The notes beneath the pieces were generated by a model. It saw only the letters and a list, made by a program, of their open reading frames with translations. It did no database searches and had not been told where the DNA came from. Position numbers and translations under genes: made by a program. From assembly GCF_019916085.1 (NCBI RefSeq), contig NZ_CP049834.1, forward strand, positions 1,564,501 through 1,628,500: DNA of 64,000 nt. Reading direction: 5' to 3'. Positions 24,080-32,841 of this stretch are shown in pieces. The number at the start of each line of letters is the position of its first letter. The first letter of the stretch is position 1. Origin of the DNA: Aquirufa lenticrescens (GTDB taxonomy: Bacteria; Bacteroidota; Bacteroidia; Cytophagales; Spirosomataceae).

Positions 24080-24780
24080 TAGACCTAACCTTCGATCGTA
24101 CCATCGACCCGTTCGAATGGCTTCCAGGCTTAGACGCCGCACCAGATTTTATTCCCGATGCAGAATATACTGATCTACTCCAACGATGTGATGCGGCTTA
24201 TGCTGACATTCTATCAGGAGAAGTACTGAACTATCGAATGGTAGAATTAAAAGCCGTAGTAAATCAATACACCGAGCTCTTCCATGAAGTAGAAAAAGAA
24301 CTCAAATATTACGAAGGATTTGATCGATTCTTCTACCTATTCGATGCCGTCTTCACTGCTTATCTTTTCATGGACCAAGAAGGCTGGAACGCCTTCTTCG
24401 CACTAGACGATTACAGCAAGTTTGATATGAGCGAAGAACGCAATTTAACTAACTGGCTATTCTCGTATCAAGCCCTAAATGAAAAAATAGCGGAGCACCT
24501 TTTTTACAATTCTGATTGCGATTGCAACAGTCAAGAGTACTACCGCATTAGCCATTTGGGAATTCACATTCACAAAGAAGACCTCACGAAAATCTTTGAA
24601 TTCTCTACGCTGTATACCGAACACTATGCTCAATTATTAAAGCAATATATGGACATCACTTGGGAGGATTTCTTCTCCTATACAGAGGAAGATCAGATGT
24701 ATTACCTACGAGATAACCTGTTTTATTATATTTTAAAATCACGTAATAAGAACTGGTCGCCCATATTTGACTTATCATAA
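24076..24780 (+). CDS. Uncharacterised acidic protein (234 aa)
   Basis: I do not recognise this protein. It is soluble, aromatic-rich and acidic, mostly helical (for example YTELFHEVEKELKYYEGFDRFFYLFDA), with a small Cys cluster DCDCNS near residue 150. It overlaps the preceding membrane protein gene by 4 nt (ATGA), so it is part of the sigma factor operon. Confidence 0.6.
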   Translation: MIDLTFDRTIDPFEWLPGLDAAPDFIPDAEYTDLLQRCDAAYADILSGEVLNYRMVELKAVVNQYTELFHEVEKELKYYEGFDRFFYLFDAVFTAYLFMDQEGWNAFFALDDYSKFDMSEERNLTNWLFSYQALNEKIAEHLFYNSDCDCNSQEYYRISHLGIHIHKEDLTKIFEFSTLYTEHYAQLLKQYMDITWEDFFSYTEEDQMYYLRDNLFYYILKSRNKNWSPIFDLS

Positions 24781-24801
24781 CTACCCCCTTTTAACCCCCT
24801 C

Positions 24802-26844
24802 ATGAAAAATACCCTACTCATCCTCCTTCTAGCACTAAGCTTCAACACCTTCTCCCAAACCTATAACCTGCAATCCGGGATCAATTATTACGGGGAAGAA
24901 AAATACGACGAAGCTTTGGCATTCCTAAAAAAAGAAATCGCCCAAAACCCGAAAGAAGGAAAAGCCTACTATTACCTCGCTTTAATCAACGTGGAAAAAG
25001 AGACCTACGCCCAAGGCTTATCCCAGGTCAACTTAGCCATCACACATCTTACTCCCTCGGACACCCTAGTCGCCTACGCCTGGAAATTAAAAGGGGATAT
25101 CTATTTTCACCTGGATGATTTGGAAAAATTCGAAGCCAGCTATGCCAAAGCCATTGAATTAAACCCCTCAGAAATCTCCATTTACTATGGCCGTGCGTCC
25201 GATTACTATGGACTCGAGAAATACGATAAAGCCATCGCAGACTTAAATAAAGTGTTAGAATTAGACGAAGGAAATATCAAAGCTAGAGACTTGATGACAA
25301 GCGTGTATATGGCACAAGACAAATATACTGAAGTGATCAAAGTCTCGGACCGGATCATCAAATTAGACCCCGCCTTTGCCTCAGCCTATGACAATCGATC
25401 CTATGCAAACTTTAAATTAGGCAAATATGATTTAGCCATCATTGACTCCTACACCGCATTAAGCTTAGACGAAAAAAATTCCCGTATTAGAGGGAATTTC
25501 ATCACCTTCTCGAAGAAAAATTTCACCCTAGGACTCGCGAAAATTGGCTCATTAATTAAAGAAAATCCCCAAAAGGACATTTGGGTTTACGTTCGCTCTC
25601 AACTCTATCGCTATAAAAAGGACTACAAAAATGCCCTAGCTGACTTTACTAGAATATTTGAAATGGTCCCCGATAACTACCGCAGTGCTATTTTAACATC
25701 CCGTGCAGAACTATATGGCGAAATGGGATTACACGATAAAGCCATCGCAGATTTCACTGAATCGATTGAATTAGACTCGAGCTCTGCCCTTGATTTTGGG
25801 AATAGGGGAGATGAATACCGCCTAATCGGAAATTATGCCGCCGCCATCAAGGATTTTGACAAAGCCATCGAAATGGATCCAGAACAACCTTGGTACTACT
25901 ACCGCCGCGGATGGGTGAAGGATGAATTTTTGAAAGATCCTGAAGGCGGACTCGAAGACTATACTGCAGGCATTGAAATCGACCGCAATTACGCCTACAC
26001 CTATTTGCATCGCGGAAGACTGTATGCAAAACACTTTAAAGACACATTACGCGCGAATGCCGATTTTAGGAAAGTAGTGGAATTAGATACCATTGTAGGC
26101 TCTGGCGGAAATTCGCGCCACTACGGCTATTTCGAATTAGGCAAATATGATCAAGCCAAAGCTTGGATGACCAAAACCCTCATTCAATTCCCAGAAGAAG
26201 GCAATTATTACGATGCTGCTTGCCTGTATTCCTTACTGAAACTTTATCCGCAATCCATCGCCTATTTAGATACCGCCTTTACAAATGGCTACCGTGATTT
26301 CGAACACCTAGCGAAAGACGATGATCTAGACAATGTCCGTAATCTTCCAGAATTCAAATCACTCATTACCCGTTGGAAGGCAAAATTTGCCTCCACGAAG
26401 CCTATAGGGGTTGCCGGCGAAAAATCAGCCAATATGATCGTGGGTACCTATATTATTCCTTTTAAACCCACCGGTGGAGGAACCTATGAAGTGCAAAGTA
26501 AAATCAATGGTTTGCCTTTAAGTATGCTATTCGATACTGGCGCCAGCGATATTTCTATCTCTCAAACAGAGGTTGACTTTATGATCAAAAACGGATTTCT
26601 AAGCGATCAGGATTACATAGGAACGGCCACGTATATATTGGCAAATGGCGAGAAAGAAAAGTCGCGTACCATTATGTTAAAACAAGTGGAAATAGGCGGA
26701 TTGGTATTGAAAAACGTGCGCGCCTCTGTCACTAAAAACCGCACAGCTGGTATGCTTTTTGGCCAAAGTGCTATGAGCCGCTATGGTAAAATCACGATTG
26801 ATAACCAGAAGAGACAAATTATTTTAACCGGAAATAATAAGTAA
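24802..26844 (+). CDS. Periplasmic TPR protein fused to retropepsin-like aspartic protease
   Basis: The 680-residue protein starts with a signal peptide (MKNTLLILLLALSFNTFSQ). About 12-14 tetratricopeptide repeats cover residues ~20-520 (repeated A-x-x-YDKAIADLNKVLELD patterns). The C-terminus (about 545-680) is a clan AA single-domain aspartic protease with LFDTGASDISIS at about 577 and MLFGQSAMSRYGKITID near the end. One such domain must dimerise to make an active site. The repeats probably gather a partner or substrate in the periplasm. It follows the sigma operon by 21 bp. Confidence 0.85.
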   Translation: MKNTLLILLLALSFNTFSQTYNLQSGINYYGEEKYDEALAFLKKEIAQNPKEGKAYYYLALINVEKETYAQGLSQVNLAITHLTPSDTLVAYAWKLKGDIYFHLDDLEKFEASYAKAIELNPSEISIYYGRASDYYGLEKYDKAIADLNKVLELDEGNIKARDLMTSVYMAQDKYTEVIKVSDRIIKLDPAFASAYDNRSYANFKLGKYDLAIIDSYTALSLDEKNSRIRGNFITFSKKNFTLGLAKIGSLIKENPQKDIWVYVRSQLYRYKKDYKNALADFTRIFEMVPDNYRSAILTSRAELYGEMGLHDKAIADFTESIELDSSSALDFGNRGDEYRLIGNYAAAIKDFDKAIEMDPEQPWYYYRRGWVKDEFLKDPEGGLEDYTAGIEIDRNYAYTYLHRGRLYAKHFKDTLRANADFRKVVELDTIVGSGGNSRHYGYFELGKYDQAKAWMTKTLIQFPEEGNYYDAACLYSLLKLYPQSIAYLDTAFTNGYRDFEHLAKDDDLDNVRNLPEFKSLITRWKAKFASTKPIGVAGEKSANMIVGTYIIPFKPTGGGTYEVQSKINGLPLSMLFDTGASDISISQTEVDFMIKNGFLSDQDYIGTATYILANGEKEKSRTIMLKQVEIGGLVLKNVRASVTKNRTAGMLFGQSAMSRYGKITIDNQKRQIILTGNNK

Positions 26845-26845
26845 C

Positions 26846-27250
26846 ATGTTGACCATCCCCTCAAACCACAAAGTTCTCTTTCTAGGCCTAATACCCTTGC
26901 TCTCCTTTGCGCTTTGTTATTTCGTTTTCCCTATCATTTTAAAAGATTACTATGGAAACGCATTTCCCCCTTATGTATTATTAGATATGGAAATTGTGTC
27001 AAGAAACCTATTTTGGTTATTTCAAACAGCCGTGTTTTTCGTAAATCTATGGGTATTCTCATGGAAGATAAACACCTTTTTGCGCAACTCTTTAATGATT
27101 TTCATCTTCTTACTAGGCTGGCTGGCTACAATAGCTGATTTTCGGGCACCTTCTGCAGGGATTGTCTGGGGGACATTCAGTATGTGTGCGATTTATTATG
27201 TGTTAGTTCCTGTATTTAAATACTTTCTAAAAAATGATCTCAAAAATTAA
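26846..27250 (+). CDS. Small integral membrane protein (4 TM)
   Basis: The 134-residue hydrophobic protein has four predicted helices (first at residues ~10-32, last at ~100-125) and no recognised family. It starts 1 bp after the TPR-protease stop and overlaps the next membrane protein by 17 bp, so these genes form one operon. Confidence 0.65.
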   Translation: MLTIPSNHKVLFLGLIPLLSFALCYFVFPIILKDYYGNAFPPYVLLDMEIVSRNLFWLFQTAVFFVNLWVFSWKINTFLRNSLMIFIFLLGWLATIADFRAPSAGIVWGTFSMCAIYYVLVPVFKYFLKNDLKN

Positions 27251-27668
27251 CTGGAAATTAGTGGGCCTATTTTGCTTGAAGTTATTTCTGTATCTCCTAG
27301 TCATTCCCATATCAGCATCTATCTTCCAAACAATTGCCTTTAGTATCGCCTTGCCTTTGCTTTTTAAAGTGAAACATATTACCGGGGGAACTTCCATTGG
27401 ACTTCAAATTTGGGCAATATTGGCTGTTGTAATATATAGTGCATTATTTTATGTCTATGTATTGATTAACCGCTATATCAAATCAAAACGCCGTCGTCGC
27501 TGGATGTTATTTCTCTTTATTTTCATTCCCGCATTATTTGGTGGTGGGCAATTCACGATGGCTTTTTATTGGGCCATTTTGGGTAATTTAATCTACAACG
27601 GTTATTACTATGCGATGTATTATGTAGCAGAATATTTTCTTCCCTCTTTTCGCGGACAATTGAAATAA
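27234..27668 (+). CDS. Small integral membrane protein (4 TM)
   Basis: The 144-residue protein has about four hydrophobic helices and a basic loop (KSKRRRRW at about residue 83), which by the positive-inside rule is cytoplasmic. The family is unknown to me. It overlaps the preceding membrane protein gene and ends 7 bp before the lysozyme gene. Confidence 0.6.
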   Translation: MISKINWKLVGLFCLKLFLYLLVIPISASIFQTIAFSIALPLLFKVKHITGGTSIGLQIWAILAVVIYSALFYVYVLINRYIKSKRRRRWMLFLFIFIPALFGGGQFTMAFYWAILGNLIYNGYYYAMYYVAEYFLPSFRGQLK

Positions 27669-27675
27669 GACTTAA

Positions 27676-28410
27676 ATGAATCCCAAAATGCTACCCTCCA
27701 TCTTCCTTCTCTTTTTTGCCTGTATGGGTGCTTTAGTTTGGTCTCAGCTCAAAGATAAAAAAGCTGTTAATCCTTGGGCATTAGGCAATGCCTACGAGGT
27801 GCGCGGCATAGATTTGTCCCATCATAATGGAAGAATTAAATACGACGAATTAGACTCGCTAGATTTTGTGTTTCTGAAGGTGACAGAGGGAATTACTTTA
27901 ACGGATAGAGACTTTTCAAAGCACTACTCCGCCTTTCGCGAAAAAGATATCGCCATAGGCGCGTACCATTTTTTCAGATTTGACTTAGACGGTAAATCAC
28001 AGGCACGACATTTTTTAAACCATTTGGAAGGTAAAGAATTCCAAATTCCCTTAGTAGTAGATGTGGAGCACGAAAACAATCCAAGTGTGCCACGCGAAAA
28101 AGTGATTGATCGTCTGCGCGCTTTTGTAAAAGAAGTCAAACGCCAAACCGGTTTGAAGCCCATCATCTACACCAATGGGATTGGCTATTCAGATTTTATC
28201 AGTGACGACTTTGACGACCACACCCTTTGGTTAAGCTCGACTAATTCTTGGCGACCAGCCATGATGGACTGCACTTTTTGGCAGTTTAACATTAAGGCAG
28301 ACTTATCCGCTATTACCCACGATGTCGACCTCAATGTCTTTCGCGGTTCACGCGAGGAATGGGAGGGGTATCTGAAGGAGCATAAGCCGTTTAAGGTATC
28401 AAGTAATTGA
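27676..28410 (+). CDS. GH25 lysozyme (muramidase)
   Basis: The 244-residue protein has an N-terminal membrane anchor or signal (PSIFLLFFACMGALVW) and a GH25 domain from about residue 40: GIDLSHHNG at the start, FVFLKVTEG, then VVDVEHENN with the acid residues that cleave the beta-1,4 bond between N-acetylmuramic acid and N-acetylglucosamine, and a C-terminal DLNVFRG. Cell wall turnover or attack on other bacteria are both possible. It ends the operon that began with the sigma factor or the TPR-protease gene. Confidence 0.9.
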   Translation: MNPKMLPSIFLLFFACMGALVWSQLKDKKAVNPWALGNAYEVRGIDLSHHNGRIKYDELDSLDFVFLKVTEGITLTDRDFSKHYSAFREKDIAIGAYHFFRFDLDGKSQARHFLNHLEGKEFQIPLVVDVEHENNPSVPREKVIDRLRAFVKEVKRQTGLKPIIYTNGIGYSDFISDDFDDHTLWLSSTNSWRPAMMDCTFWQFNIKADLSAITHDVDLNVFRGSREEWEGYLKEHKPFKVSSN

Positions 28411-28513
28411 TAATTCTCTCATAATATCATCTCTATTCTTGTAGTTAGCGATCTCATCAGCTACTTTCAAGACAGATTAATTTAATCTTTTAAACGAGCG
28501 TCTTTTTGAAAAT
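28411..28513. other. Intergenic stretch with toxin-antitoxin -33 region
   Basis: No gene is seen. Its end holds TTTG at 28505-28508, a candidate -33 element 22 bp before the -7 element of the toxin-antitoxin operon. Confidence 0.4.
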
Positions 28514-28546
28514 TATACGTACAAATTAATTATATTTGCACGTATA
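28514..28546 (+). promoter_or_regulatory. Palindromic operator over the toxin-antitoxin promoter
   Basis: TATACGTACAAAT (28514-28526) and ATTTGCACGTATA (28534-28546) are reverse complements with one mismatch. The -7 element TATATTTG (28531-28538) lies inside the right half. Antitoxin binding here would block its own promoter, as in other ribbon-helix-helix systems. Confidence 0.7.
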
Positions 28547-28559
28547 AAATTTAAAAGCT

Positions 28560-28805
28560 ATGGATGCTAAACTAACTTTAAAGCTAGATCAAGACATAAT
28601 TGAGCAAGCAAAAAACTATGCTAAAATGAAAAATACAAGTCTTTCTCAGCTAATTGAGTCTTATCTAGGGATGTTAGTGGAGCCTCGACCTATTCACGAG
28701 GTCACCCCCTTTGTCAAAAGTTTATCAGGAATAGTCAATCTTCCTGAGAATTTTGATTCAAAAGAGGCATACAAAAAATACATACAAGACAAATATTCGA
28801 AATAG
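28560..28805 (+). CDS. DUF6364-type antitoxin (ribbon-helix-helix)
   Basis: The 81-residue protein begins with the ribbon-helix-helix pattern KLTLKLDQDIIEQAKNYAKMKNTSLSQLIESYL, which binds DNA as a dimer. The C-terminal tail (residues ~45-81) is the likely toxin-binding part. It lies 1 bp before the PIN toxin gene, and its promoter contains a palindrome, so autoregulation of the pair is likely. Confidence 0.88.
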   Translation: MDAKLTLKLDQDIIEQAKNYAKMKNTSLSQLIESYLGMLVEPRPIHEVTPFVKSLSGIVNLPENFDSKEAYKKYIQDKYSK

Positions 28806-28806
28806 T

Positions 28807-29220
28807 ATGACGAACGTATTTGTTGACTCGGATGTATGTATCGACCTCTTGTCTGGGCGGCAACCCTTTGCTAAACCGGCAGAAATTTTATTTTCACTTG
28901 CCGATTTAGGTAAGATAAAGTTACATGTATCCTCTCTTACTTTCTCCAATATTGATTATGTCTTAAGGTCTCAATATTCAAGTAGTCAGTCTCGACTCAC
29001 TTTGTTGAAATTTAAAACACTTGTTCATGTTTTGCCGGTTGATAGCAAGACCATTGATTTAGCCATAGCCTCTGATTTTATTGATTTTGAAGACGCGATA
29101 CAATATTGTTGTGCCTTGGATAATCACCTAACAATCATCGTGACTAGAAATTTGAAGGACTTTAAAAAGGCAAACATCCAGGTAGTAAATCCCGAAACAT
29201 TTATCGCATTAGAATTATAA
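28807..29220 (+). CDS. PIN-domain toxin (VapC-like ribonuclease)
   Basis: The 137-residue PIN protein begins FVDSDVCIDLLSGR with the first catalytic Asp; further acidic residues lie in SDFIDFEDAIQYCCAL (second half) and IVTRNLKDFKK closes the fold. These proteins cleave RNA with Mg2+ when the antitoxin is lost. ATG at 28807 is chosen since it gives the standard PIN start; the longer frame overlaps the antitoxin. Confidence 0.88.
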   Translation: MTNVFVDSDVCIDLLSGRQPFAKPAEILFSLADLGKIKLHVSSLTFSNIDYVLRSQYSSSQSRLTLLKFKTLVHVLPVDSKTIDLAIASDFIDFEDAIQYCCALDNHLTIIVTRNLKDFKKANIQVVNPETFIALEL

Positions 29221-29285
29221 TTTACCTTTCATTTTTAAACTTTTAAGTTAATATTTACCTCCATAAATTAAACCTATAAGTTAAC

Positions 29286-29870
29286 ATGAAAAACCTCTTC
29301 ATTCTTCTACTCTTATTAAATTTCTCCGCCCGCGCCCAATGGGTCGAACTATTCAATGGCCGCGACTTAACAGGCTGGAAAGCCAGCGAAAATCCGAATT
29401 CGTTTCAAGTAAAGGACGGCGAATTACGCATCGAAGGCCCTCGCGGGCACCTGTTCTATGATGGATCAGTAGGAGATCATTCCTTTAAAAACTTTGAAGT
29501 AAAAGCTCTCATTAAAACGTATCAAGGTGCGAACTCCGGTTTATATGTTTGCACGGCATTTCAACCCAGCGACTGGCCATCCCAAGGCCACGAAATACAA
29601 GTCAACAATTCCCACACGGATTGGCGCAGAACGGCGAGTCTCTATGGCATTATCGACACGGCAGAAAAATTAGTGCACGACGAAGAATGGTTTGAATTAT
29701 ACGTAAAAGTGGAAGGGAAACACATCACTACGAAGATCAATGGTAGAACAGTAGTCGAATACGATGAACCAGCAGACAAGAAAAGAATTCAACCCGGAAC
29801 CATCGCCATTCAGGCACACGATCCGAAGAGCAGGATTGCTTATAAAAGTGTTCAGGTAAAATTGAACTAA
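29286..29870 (+). CDS. Secreted DUF1080 protein (3-keto-disaccharide hydrolase domain)
   Basis: The 194-residue protein has a signal peptide (MKNLFILLLLLNFSARA) and a single DUF1080 domain, a concanavalin-like jelly roll: WVELFNGRDLTGWKA at the start, then GANSGLYV and GHEIQVNN, and GTIAIQAHDPKSRIAYKSV at the end. DUF1080 proteins bind or hydrolyse glycans, including 3-keto-glycosides. The substrate is unknown. It stands alone between the toxin pair and a strong terminator. Confidence 0.85.
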   Translation: MKNLFILLLLLNFSARAQWVELFNGRDLTGWKASENPNSFQVKDGELRIEGPRGHLFYDGSVGDHSFKNFEVKALIKTYQGANSGLYVCTAFQPSDWPSQGHEIQVNNSHTDWRRTASLYGIIDTAEKLVHDEEWFELYVKVEGKHITTKINGRTVVEYDEPADKKRIQPGTIAIQAHDPKSRIAYKSVQVKLN

Positions 29871-29873
29871 AAA

Positions 29874-29906
29874 AAAGAGGAGCCTTTTGAGCTCCTCTTT
29901 CTTTTT
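29874..29906. terminator. Bidirectional terminator after DUF1080 gene
   Basis: The stem AAAGAGGAGC (29874-29883) / GCTCCTCTTT (29891-29900) has T-runs on both sides. It also ends lpdA on the minus strand. Confidence 0.85.
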
Positions 29907-29921
29907 AAGTCAATCTGAAGA

Positions 29922-31316
29922 TTACAAATCTACTGCTTCTCCATACGCCGCTTCTGTCGCGCCTTTGAAGGCTTCTGACATCGTCGGGTGAGGGTGAACC
30001 GTTTTCATAATCTCGTAAGCCGTGCTTTCTAACTTGCGAACCACCACCGCCTCAGCGATCAATTCCGTTACGTTGTAACCGATCATGTGCGCGCCTAATA
30101 ATTCACCGTATTTGGCATCATAAATAACTTTCACGAAACCATCACGAGCACCTGCTGCCGTAGCTTTTCCAGAAGCCACGAATGGGAATTTACCCACTTT
30201 GATATCGTAGCCAGCCTCTTTTGCTTTTTTCTCTGTCATACCAACTGACGCGATTTCTGGTGAGCAATACGTACAGCCTGGGATGTTTGTGTAGTCCAAA
30301 GCTTCGGTCTTGTGACCAGCCATTTTCTCTGCACAAATAATCGCTTCTGCTGAGGCAACGTGTGCCAAAGCCGGACCCGGAGTCACATCGCCAATCGCGA
30401 AATAACCAGGGATATTCGTTTCGTACCAAGCATTCACCGGGATACGACCTTTGTCTACAATAATGCCTACTTCTTCTAAACCGATGTTCTCTAAATTACA
30501 GATCACACCCGCCGCTGAAAGAACGATATCGCATTGGATTTCTTGGTTACCCGTCGGCGTTTTGATGCTCACTTTGCAACCTTTTCCTTTCGTATCCACT
30601 GACTCCACGCTCGAAGACGTCAAGATGTCGATACCCATTTTCTTGTATTGCTTCGCTAATTCTTTGGAAACATCTTCGTCCTCTACAGGAACGATGTTTG
30701 GCATGAATTCTACGATCGTTACTTTCGTCCCCATCGCTGCGTAAACGTACGCAAATTCAACGCCGATAGCTCCTGAACCGATTACGACCATTGAATCTGG
30801 ACGTTTCTCTAAGCTCATCGCCTTGCGGTATTCGATCACCTTTTCGCCATCGATAGGCACATTAGGCAATGCACGAGCGCGAGCACCCGTAGCAATCATG
30901 ATATTTTTTCCTTCGTAAACGGTTTTCTTGCCGTCTGCATCAGTTACTTCGACTTTCTTACCAGGTTGGATTTTACCAAAACCCATAATCACGTCAATCT
31001 TATTTTTCTTCATCAAAAACTGAACGCCTTTGCTCATGCTATCTGCCACGCCACGAGAACGGGAAATAACTGCAGAGAAATCTGCTTCAGCACCTTTTAC
31101 GGTAATTCCGTAATCAGCAGCGTGCTTGATGTATTCGAAAACTTGGGCAGATTTCAAAAGGGCTTTAGTAGGAATACATCCCCAGTTTAGGCAAATACCA
31201 CCTAAGGATTCTTTCTCTACAATTGCACATTTTAAACCTAATTGAGAAGCTCGGATAGCTGCTACATAACCCCCTGGGCCTGAGCCTACCACGATCAAAT
31301 CGTATTGTTGCGCCAT
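29922..31316 (-). CDS. lpdA: Dihydrolipoyl dehydrogenase (E3)
   Basis: The 464-residue flavoprotein reoxidises dihydrolipoamide for the pyruvate and 2-oxoglutarate dehydrogenase complexes. The N-terminal FAD motif is VVGSGPGGYVAA; the redox disulfide is Cys42 and Cys47 in GGICLNWGCIPTK; the NAD motif VVIGSGAIGVEFAY is in the middle; the active-site His is in HPHPTMSEAF near the C-terminus. ATG at 31316 is chosen; the longer frame adds an unlikely tail. It is divergent from prfB. Confidence 0.96.
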   Translation of the reverse strand: MAQQYDLIVVGSGPGGYVAAIRASQLGLKCAIVEKESLGGICLNWGCIPTKALLKSAQVFEYIKHAADYGITVKGAEADFSAVISRSRGVADSMSKGVQFLMKKNKIDVIMGFGKIQPGKKVEVTDADGKKTVYEGKNIMIATGARARALPNVPIDGEKVIEYRKAMSLEKRPDSMVVIGSGAIGVEFAYVYAAMGTKVTIVEFMPNIVPVEDEDVSKELAKQYKKMGIDILTSSSVESVDTKGKGCKVSIKTPTGNQEIQCDIVLSAAGVICNLENIGLEEVGIIVDKGRIPVNAWYETNIPGYFAIGDVTPGPALAHVASAEAIICAEKMAGHKTEALDYTNIPGCTYCSPEIASVGMTEKKAKEAGYDIKVGKFPFVASGKATAAGARDGFVKVIYDAKYGELLGAHMIGYNVTELIAEAVVVRKLESTAYEIMKTVHPHPTMSEAFKGATEAAYGEAVDL

Positions 31317-31366
31317 TTTATTGCTTGATTTAAATGAATGAGGCCGCAATTTAGCACAAAATCGGG

Positions 31367-31374
31367 TATATTTG
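31367..31374 (+). promoter_or_regulatory. -7 promoter element of prfB
   Basis: TATATTTG, a perfect TAnnTTTG match, 24 bp before the prfB ATG. The lpdA promoter must lie on the other strand in the same 81-bp gap. Confidence 0.55.
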
Positions 31375-31397
31375 CACTTTATTAAGTAGAAAAACAC

Positions 31398-32472
31398 ATG
31401 ACTAGAGACAGGTTCAATGACCTGAAAGCCAGAATAGAGGCTTTAAGGAGGTATCTTTGACTACGATCACAAGAAATATTTAATCTCTGAACTAGAGACG
31501 GTCACCTTGGATCCCGAATTTTGGAACAATCCTGACAAAGCCGAAGGCACGATGCGCGAAATGCGCGGGCTGAAGTTTTGGACGGATGGATTCGATAAAC
31601 TCGCGAATACGCAAGGTGATTTAGAAACCATCTGGGAATTTTACGAAATGGGTGAAGCCACCGAGGCGGAAGTGGATGCAGAAGGCGAAAAGCTGGAGGC
31701 AAACCTGGAGGCTTTGGAATTCCGCAAAATGATGTCGGACGAAGGCGACAACATGAGCGCCGTATTAGAAATCAACGCCGGTGCTGGTGGAACCGAATCC
31801 CAAGACTGGGCCGCCATGTTATTGCGCATGTACCACATGTGGGCAGAAAAGAACGGCTTCAAAGTGCGTTTAGTGGATGAAAACCCTGGGGACGTAGCTG
31901 GAATCAAATCCGTGACCATCGAAGTTGACGGAGAATTTGCTTATGGTAATTTAAAATCAGAAAATGGAGTTCACCGCCTCGTGCGTATTTCTCCTTTTGA
32001 CTCGAATGCACGCCGACATACCTCTTTTGCGTCTGTTTATATCTGCCCTTTGGCAGATGATACCATCGAAATTGAAATCAATCCAGCCGACATTGAATGG
32101 GATACCTTCCGTTCAGGTGGTGCTGGGGGCCAAAACGTGAACAAAGTGGAAACCGCCGTTCGTTTGACCCACAAACCTTCCGGAATTATTATCGCTTGCC
32201 AACAGGAGCGTTCACAATTAATGAACAAAGAGGTGGCATTACGCTTATTGAAGTCCAAATTATACCAAATCGAAATCGATAAACGCAACGCTGCTCGTGC
32301 CGAAGTGGAGGCAGGCAAGAAGAAAATCGAGTGGGGTTCGCAGATCCGTTCCTATGTATTAGATGATCGCCGCGTGAAAGATCACCGCACGAATTACCAA
32401 ACATCGAATACCGATGCGGTCTTAGACGGGGAGATCAACGAGTTTATTAAGGCGTATTTGATGGAGAACTAG
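31398..32472 (+). CDS. prfB: Peptide chain release factor 2 with programmed +1 frameshift
   Basis: The gene is join(31398..31457, 31459..32472). The first 20 codons from ATG at 31398 end at CTT TGA; shifting +1 at CTT reads GAC and enters the long frame. The upstream AGGAGG (31446-31451) lies 3 nt before CTT, as in the classic RF2 autoregulatory site, where scarce RF2 slows termination at UGA and favours the shift. RF2 recognises UAA and UGA through SPF ([11 protein letters not shown]) and hydrolyses peptidyl-tRNA with GGQ ([14 protein letters not shown]). A start at 31507 would lose the N-terminal domain. Confidence 0.97.
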
Positions 32473-32521
32473 TAGTCAGTATCCAGTAGTCAGTAGACAG
32501 TGGACAGTAGTCAGTAATCAG
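32470..32521. repeat. Short degenerate tandem repeat (AGTAGTC-like)
   Basis: Between the stops of prfB and the convergent gene there are about six imperfect copies of CAGTAGTCAGTA-like units (7-10 bp). It is a short slippage-type repeat and is not a CRISPR array. Confidence 0.7.
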
Positions 32522-32841
32522 GGGTTGACGGTGGAATCTTCCACTGTTACCGCGGTTTCGGTTTCCTCTTCTAATGACGCTAGGTAATCTAGTAATAAGT
32601 CTTTAGCATAAGAAAGTGCAAGCGCCAGGGCGTAAGATTTAATGGCATCGCTAACAAAAGAGCCTTTCTTCTTCGAGCCAGAGAACATGGAATAAAGCAA
32701 ATATCCTCCCGCTACAATGCCTCCAGCTATCAGCATCTGATTGCCTATTTTTTTGTATTCAGTAACTGTCTCAGTTAATTGCTCTTGAATCTCTGCCGCT
32801 TGGCTTTCTAATTCAGCTCTCTTTTCTTTATTCTGACTCAT
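32518..32841 (-). CDS. Unknown small protein with one hydrophobic segment
   Basis: The 107-residue protein has a coiled N-terminal part (KEKRAELESQAAEIQEQLTETVTEYKKIG), one hydrophobic segment (MLIAGGIVAGGYLLYSMF) and a second weakly hydrophobic helix. It recalls YtxH-like or membrane-stress proteins. It overlaps the holin-like gene by 14 bp and is the last gene of the DksA-like / holin-like / unknown operon. Confidence 0.6.
   Translation of the reverse strand: MSQNKEKRAELESQAAEIQEQLTETVTEYKKIGNQMLIAGGIVAGGYLLYSMFSGSKKKGSFVSDAIKSYALALALSYAKDLLLDYLASLEEETETAVTVEDSTVNP

Noticed and set aside
31507-32472. prfB starting at 31507 as a simple ORF
   Set aside because: The start there is an ATG-less extension of the post-frameshift frame; the classic frameshift site upstream explains the full protein.
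32470-32521. CRISPR array
   Set aside because: Units are too short (7-10 bp), imperfect and without spacers; no cas gene in the window.
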